64,000 nt of DNA, from NCBI GenBank assembly GCA_016858145.1, contig JAEHOE010000110.1:124001-188000 (forward strand), in the 5' to 3' direction. Source of the DNA: Edaphochlamys debaryana (Eukaryota > Chlorophyta > Chlorophyceae > Chlamydomonadales). The notes under the pieces are model-generated. The model did not search any database. It saw only the letters and a list, made by a program, of their open reading frames with translations, and was not told the origin of the DNA. Below are positions 59,101 through 64,000 of the stretch, piece after piece (position 1 is the first letter of the stretch; each line of letters starts with the position of its first letter). A program made the position numbers and the translations under genes.

Positions 59101-62100
59101 ACGCCCACAAGCGCCGGAAGACGCCCGCCTACCCACGCCTGCTCGGCTCCGTCCCGCGGCGGCCTCTGTTGGATGACCAGGACGGCGACGCGGCTCGGAA
59201 GTATTACGCATTCGTGCTGGGCACCTTCAAGGCGTTCACGCAGGACCCCGTGCCGTCGGGGATGACGCTCTACGAAGCGTACCTGGACTGGAAGGACAAC
59301 ATCTTGCCGCGCGTGACGACCGACTATCGCGAGTGCGTCCTCAAGTACCTTGACAACGTAGAGAACGAGCACCTGTGCCGAGACCACGCGCGCGAGGAGT
59401 ACAACCGCCTCAGGCGAGTCGCGCGTGAGCGCCGCCGAGTCAACGCCGGCGACGACGACACCGACGGCGACGACGACGGCGACGGCTCTGGGGATGAACG
59501 CGCGCCTCTCGTGCGACGCGGCCGAGACGGCAGCGACGGCGAGGACGGCGGTTACGGCGCCGGCAGCGGCAGCGATCTGGAGGCGGCGGACGAGGACATA
59601 CAAGCAGCCTTGGCGCTCGAGACGGGCCTCCCTACGGGGCTCGCGCGGGACATGGACCTATCCGCCCGACCGTTGGACATCATGTTCCCTCGCAACGACG
59701 GCGGCAGCACGTATGCGTACCACGCCGCCGACGCGGCGGTCCCGGACGTCCTGGGCGTCCCCGACGGGCCCCGCGAGCCGCTGAAGTTCGTGCTTAAGGG
59801 CTCGGCCAGCGTGCGCGCGTCGCTGAAACAGGCGGCCTCCGAGCTTCAGAAATTCGAGGCGGGCGGCGACGCGGCGGCCGCGCACCTCGATCAGCCCATG
59901 GCGGCCGGAGGAGGTCGGGGAGCCGCCGGGGACCACGGCGAGGACGGAGCAGCTGACGCCGGCGGCGCCGGACCCAGCGGCCGCGGTCTGGGAGGTCGCG
60001 GCGCTGCTGGTGCCGGCGGTGGCGGCGGGCATGGACCGTCCCGGTGGCGAGCGGAGATCAAGCGGCGTGGCCACGCGGTCACCGTCGTCCTCACGTGCCC
60101 ACGTGACGCGAACGGACGGGCGGTGCAGCGCGAAGTCCCCGCGGGCGACACGCCGCCACTAGTCAAGCTTGCTCAACCGCCGAGCATCGAGGACACCGTG
60201 CAGCTCTTCACCCTCGCCGTCGACCAGGCGGTGCCTTTCATGCTCCTCGCGCGCCACTTTGACCAGTGCCTGCAGCACAAGCGCGACGAAACGTCGTGCG
60301 TCGCCACGCCGCCGCGAATCATGGTCGTTGGCAGCGCGGGTTTCGGCAAGAGCCGCTTCGTCCACGCCCTCAACTGGTACACCTTCCAGCACGGGCACGC
60401 CGACTGGGCGGCGACGGCGGCATTCTCGTGGTCCGCCGCCCTCGCCTTCACCAACTCCACGCGACGCTCGCTGTCTACCCACGCCACCTTCCAGCTGATG
60501 ACGCCGGGCAGCCGTCTGAAGACGGGCCAGGACGCGCAACGTCTGGTGAGTGTTCCACGAGCGCAGCATGGGCCATGCGCGTAGGCAGGTCGTTGTGCTG
60601 TACGAGATGCAGTCGCTGTCTTGCTCACTCGCGCTCCGGTCCGCTGCCGCAGGTGCGCTTGTACATCGGTGACGGGTGCCTGGTGCTCGATGAGGTCGGC
60701 TACAACAGCCTCGAGCACCTGGGCGCGTGCCAGGCATCGTGTGAGCGCAACCTGAGATGGCCCGCGCACGTCGACCCAAATGCCCCGGGCGCACAGGCCT
60801 TCCGAGGCCGGCCGTTTGCGCTCGTCGGCGACGTGTACCAGCACGTACAGCCCAACGGCACCGCCGTATACCGCTGGGCCCACCGCCGCGAGCGCGACCC
60901 CGACTTCACGCCCGCAAACTTCCTGCCGAAGCCGGCGCCCGGGCTGGACCCCACCGCCGGCGCCCCAGGACCCGCCGACGACCCCGGCGGGCCCGGGCCC
61001 TCGACGGGCGCCGCCACCAACCCGGCGGGGGACGGCACGCACGACGCCAGCAGCTCGTCGGACGACGCAACCTTCGTCGACGGCGCCGGCAAGTCGCACC
61101 GCCTCACGCGACGGCGCCGCAAGCTCGGCGTCCGCGGCGCGCCCTCCAAGAACGCGTGCGCCGGCTTTGAGCTGTACCGCTCCGTGCAAGATGTCTTCAT
61201 GCTGTCCAAGCCGCAGCGCCAGATGGACACGCCCGGCGGGCGCGAGCTGGTCAAGTATGCCGGCTACTTCAACGGCACCACCGCCCCCTCGTGGCACGAG
61301 ATGGTCGACTTCGTCACCAAGCTCAACGCGCGCGCCATCCCCGACCTCGCGACCATCGCCCACGAACACCCGCGAGTGGTGCTTCAGCGCCACGAGCCGC
61401 GGCATACCATCAACACCGCCATCATCAAGCGGGAGGCCGCGCTCGCCGGTAAGCGGCTGGTGTGCTGGAACGCCGAGCACTCGGCCGCGGCCAAGCGGGG
61501 CCAGGGCCGACCGCGACCGCTGAGCAACACCGACCGCGTCTGCGCGCTGACCGCCCCGGACAAGTCGGCGGACCACCTCACCGCCGACACGTGGTACTTT
61601 GAGGGGGCGCTGTTCGCCCTCACGCACACGACCGGCAGTGACGCTGGCGCGTGCCGGAACAACCTGGTCCGCGCCATGGGCCTGGTCACCGACGAGCGCG
61701 AGGCCGACGACGACGGCCAGGGCCCGCACTGGCGCCTCAAGTACCTGCCCAAGGCCGTCTTGGTGGTCCCAATCAACGCCGCTGTGCCAGCCGACGTGCT
61801 GTCCGGCAAGGACGGGTTCGAGGGCCTGCAGGAGCCGCTGGCGTTCCCCGTCCTCCCCACCAAGACCCGCACCGCCTTCGAGGTCCGCACCCTGCGGCGG
61901 CAGCGTCACGTCGACCCGGTGGACGCCGGCCCGGCGGGAGCGGCGGGCGGGGCAGCGGACGACGCGGGTGCCGCCGCGGCCGACGACGGCCACGACGCCG
62001 ACGACGAGGGCGACGGCACCACACGGGCGAGCACCATCAAGGTGCACCGCACCAACCTCCCGCTCGGCGACGCATACGCCGTCACGGACTACTTCATCCA

Positions 62101-62494
62101 GGGCTCCAGCTTTGGCAAGGCGAGGTGGGTGGTGGACCTCCTGCCGCCCAGCGGGCACATCGAGCGGGCCTGCTTGTACGTCATCCTCACGCGCTATGGC
62201 TCGATGGACGACGTGCGTCTGCTGCGGCCGCTGTACCCAGCGGGGAACACACACTCGCGAGACATCATTGTCCGCGCCTTCATGCGCGCCGCACACGTGC
62301 GAAAGGACCTGCGGGCCGAGCGACGGCTGCTGCTCCGCGGGGCTGCGGCGACGAAGCTGCGTCACGCAGAGGTGTTCCTCGAGGCGGAGTCGCTGGTGGC
62401 GACACGTGAGGCCGACGCCCTCGAGGCGGCGGGCTTAGTGCCCGAGGTCGCCGGCAACCGTGCAGCCCGCCACGGCGGCGGTGCCGCCGCCTGA
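53115..62494 (+). mobile_element. Autonomous Helitron (minimum extent: Rep-helicase gene)
   Basis: A rolling-circle DNA transposon identified by its Rep-helicase protein. The coordinates give the gene only. The element must be longer on both sides, but the 5' TC end and the 3' hairpin plus CTRR end could not be fixed. The region up to about 63.2 kb has hairpins that may belong to it. Confidence 0.85.
53115..62494 (+). CDS. Helitron Rep-helicase (RepHel)
   Basis: HUH endonuclease plus 5'-3' helicase for rolling-circle transposition. Exons: 53115-54128, 54198-55242, 55328-56397, 56563-58686, 58765-58881, 58983-60545, 60653-62494 (TGA). Phases close; 2924 aa. The ATG at 53115 follows an in-frame GTG. 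The N-terminus is acidic, then a basic coiled coil with about five 19-20 aa repeats around RQQRAAETEEQKRQR. Cys-rich Helitron N-terminal segments follow (CACCSCMKSE, CNTCLAG, IPAFCLARLDGGDVP). A poly-Ala/Thr stretch lies at 55909-56065. The Rep core has FVTARTSRRDVEA, HUH motif LHLHGL at about residue 1304, a Cys/His cluster (CARHGC...CSMVYPR), and the two-tyrosine motif YYAAKYVTK at about 1535. The helicase has Walker A VVGSAGFGKSRF (about 2238), Walker B LVLDEVGY, ALVGDVYQ, YAVTDYFIQGSSFGK and YVILTRYGS. All main catalytic residues are present, so it may be active. Confidence 0.95.
55909..56065 (+). repeat. GCG/ACG triplet repeat inside the Helitron CDS
   Basis: About 50 consecutive codons, nearly all GCG with scattered ACG, ATG and GTG, give an Ala/Thr tract. 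The reading frame is kept, and it lies in a linker between the N-terminal and Rep regions. Confidence 0.9.
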
Positions 62495-62559
62495 GGCCCG
62501 GGCGACGGGCCACAAAGTCGCGGCAGCCGCGGGCTGCGCGCGCACACGGCCGGGGGTCA

Positions 62560-62821
62560 CGTCGGCTTGGGTTGCCACCACCGACGTCGACACACTCCCA
62601 GCCAAACTACGGAGGTACTTTGCGGCTGCTGGCGCCAGCAGGTGTGCGGGGAAGGGGAGGGTCGATGCATTGGTACTTCGGCTCCACCGCTCCTTGCTGT
62701 CGGCCCCCAGACGCATACCCTCGCCCCTCTCGGGCCCCGGCCCGCCCGCCAGCGCGCTGCGCCTCCAACCGCGAGACTGACCGAGCTGGGCGCGTCGGCC
62801 TGGGTTGCCACCACCGACGTT
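62560..62821. repeat. Two copies of a ~28-bp hairpin-forming repeat
   Basis: 62560-62587 and 62793-62821 are near-identical. In the first, ACGTCGG and CCGACGT form a perfect 7-bp stem around a 15-base loop that itself contains TGG/CCA. The second keeps the stem with one G-T wobble. They begin 66 bases after the Helitron stop codon. Confidence 0.8.
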
Positions 62822-63098
62822 CAAGCCTTGCTCGCACTCGCGGACAACGGACACGCAGGGACCGTCAGGTATGACACCGCCGGCTCTTACACACACTCGC
62901 CGAGCGACTCGCCCCGCAGCCAACGGCGCCACCCTCGCCTGCGTCTCCCGCAGGTCGGCGGCACGCCATCTCGCCGCCCCGCCGACCTGCCTACCACTCC
63001 TCCGCACGCGACCCCGTGCGCCCTGCGTGTCCAACCTCCCCTTCATCACGACCAAGGCCGACGACCCCGGCGAGCGGGTACGGCTCGTCGGGCGAGGT

Positions 63099-63174
63099 CC
63101 CCGTGCGCGGTGCAGCCGCTGCCGTTGCGCTCGCGCGCAGCGGCGCGGCCGCGGGTTCGACTCCCGCAACGGGG
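63099..63174 (+). other. tRNA-like cloverleaf element with perfect B box; not a canonical tRNA
   Basis: 76 bases. CCCCGTG (63099-63105) pairs with AACGGGG (63168-63174) except at the innermost position. GCGGG-TTCGACT-CCCGC (63151-63167) is a textbook T-arm and contains the B-box consensus GGTTCGANTCC. Between them lie a 4-bp hairpin with a 5-base loop (GCGG/CCGC) and a 10-bp hairpin (GCCGTTGCGC/GCGCAGCGGC, one wobble) with a TCGC loop. A D-loop GG, an A box and a usable 7-base anticodon loop are missing. Confidence 0.35.
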
Positions 63175-64000
63175 TGAGTTCCGCCCTGCATTCCCGCCGA
63201 CCGCGACAGTGGGCATGACGGCGACTACGTGGGCAGGCGCATGCATCACAGCCCGTGTCGCCGACCTCCCTTCACCCTGGGCGCAAGCAACATCGCGACC
63301 CTCCTCCCTGCCCTCTATCTCGAGCAGCCTCTCCCTCTCTCGCAATCGCGTCCCTCGTCACGGCCCATACCAAACCTCCCGTCACCCTGGTCGCGAGCAA
63401 CGCAGCAACCTCGCGCCCCTCCTCCCCTCCCGCGACCTCCCTGCCCTCCTGGCGGGCAGCCTCGCCATCAACCCTCCTCCTCTACCGCGACCTCCCAGCC
63501 TTTCCTGCACCTGGCCTGGTCTTCGCGCCCATGCACGCGCGCGCGAGTCCCCACGGCACCCGCCACCCACCACTGGCTGCTGACCGCCCGCCCTCCCTCG
63601 CTAGCTGGCCTCCCGCGATTAACGGAGCTACGGTCCCCCTCGGGCCTCCAGCCCATGTGACCCTCAGCGGCAACTCACTCTCCAGCCAGATCCCTGGCAC
63701 ACGCAGCTGCCGGTACACTCCCTGCCTTAGCACGCGCAGGCGTCATGTAAAGGCATGAGAGAGCAAGGCGCGACGCCTCCCGAGTCCCGACCCGTGTTCC
63801 CACCCCTAGGCCGGGGAAGCAGTGTCGAGCTATGCATGCAAGTTGCAAACTGCCCGCAGCAATGAGTGCAAACTGCCCGCGTGTCGTGCTGGTAGCTCTG
63901 CGGCTTTAGCCCACGCCAGCACCCAGCAGCTCCAGCTGGGTAGCTTCGCGTGCTCGTCTCGCCAGCTCGTCACGCAGTTCATGCACGCTGCTGCCGTCCT

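Larger units (their letters stand above)
62495..64000. other. Structured, repeat-rich tail after the Helitron gene
   Basis: No supportable gene. It contains paired hairpin repeats (62560-62587, 62793-62821), a cloverleaf-like element (63099-63174), degenerate copies of an ACCTCCC(T/G)TCACCCTGG(G/T)CGC unit about 115 bases apart (63262 and 63377) with further CGCGACCTCCC echoes, GCAAACTGCCCGC twice (63845-63857, 63868-63880), and overlapping inverted repeats GTGCTGG/CCAGCAC (63886-63922) and CCCAGC/GCTGGG (63922-63940). Confidence 0.65.

Noticed and set aside
63099..63174. A functional tRNA gene
   Set aside because: The T-arm and length fit, but the D-arm lacks GG, there is no 7-base anticodon loop and no A box; reported only as a tRNA-like element.
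63590..63620. CTAG at 63601 as the Helitron 3' end
   Set aside because: No stable hairpin lies 10-12 bases upstream, so the terminus cannot be assigned.
1..64000. CRISPR array, bacterial operons or rRNA genes
   Set aside because: No regularly spaced repeats with unique spacers and no rRNA-like sequence; the gene structure is eukaryotic with GT-AG introns.

Overview
The window looks like nuclear DNA of a green alga, probably a chlorophyte near Chlamydomonas/Volvocales. This is inferred from high GC, many short exons separated by C/G-homopolymer-rich introns with GT-AG ends, and the gene content (EF-hand type II NAD(P)H dehydrogenase, CHASE receptor-type phosphodiesterases, chromovirus, Helitron). 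No species can be named from the sequence alone. I rebuilt gene models by hand from splice sites. In every multi-exon model below the exon phases add up without an unexplained frame break, except for the retrotransposon gag.

Layout. 1-4626 (-): type II NAD(P)H dehydrogenase with an EF-hand, cut by the left edge. 4.6-11.2 kb: no supportable gene. 11217-12399 (-): small single-pass membrane protein of unknown function. 14098-18325 (-): mitochondrial stomatin-like protein 2, 13 exons. 18326-18849: divergent promoter. 18850-22961 (+): membrane-anchored OTU deubiquitinase with a C-terminal C2H2 finger (OTU1/YOD1 class). 24808-25740 (+): possible Ser/Ala-rich orphan exon.

28201-35368 (+) and 43895-51069 (+): two intact 20-exon paralogs, 1295 and 1264 aa. 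Each encodes a receptor-type cyclic-nucleotide phosphodiesterase: TM, extracytoplasmic CHASE sensor, TM, conserved juxtamembrane block, long disordered linker, class I HD phosphodiesterase. They are a tandem duplication with identical exon phases and patches of near-identical intron, which suggests gene conversion. A Ty3/gypsy chromovirus (36.6-42.6 kb) sits between them. It has an open pol with a chromodomain and an unusual methyltransferase-like domain before the protease, a short 197-bp 3' LTR, a damaged inverted 5' part, and no detectable 5' LTR.

53115-62494 (+): an apparently intact Helitron Rep-helicase gene (7 exons, 2924 aa) with the HUH motif, the two-tyrosine motif and all main Pif1-type helicase motifs. 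The 1.5 kb after it holds repeated hairpins and a 76-nt cloverleaf-like element with a perfect B box.

How the parts relate. The two CHASE phosphodiesterases would couple an external signal to cAMP/cGMP breakdown. The left-hand genes encode two probable mitochondrial inner-membrane proteins and a ubiquitin hydrolase. The right half is a landing zone for large transposons next to a duplicated receptor locus. The strongest candidates for something little described are the CHASE-phosphodiesterase fusion, the methyltransferase-like domain in the gypsy pol, and the structured tail behind the Helitron gene.
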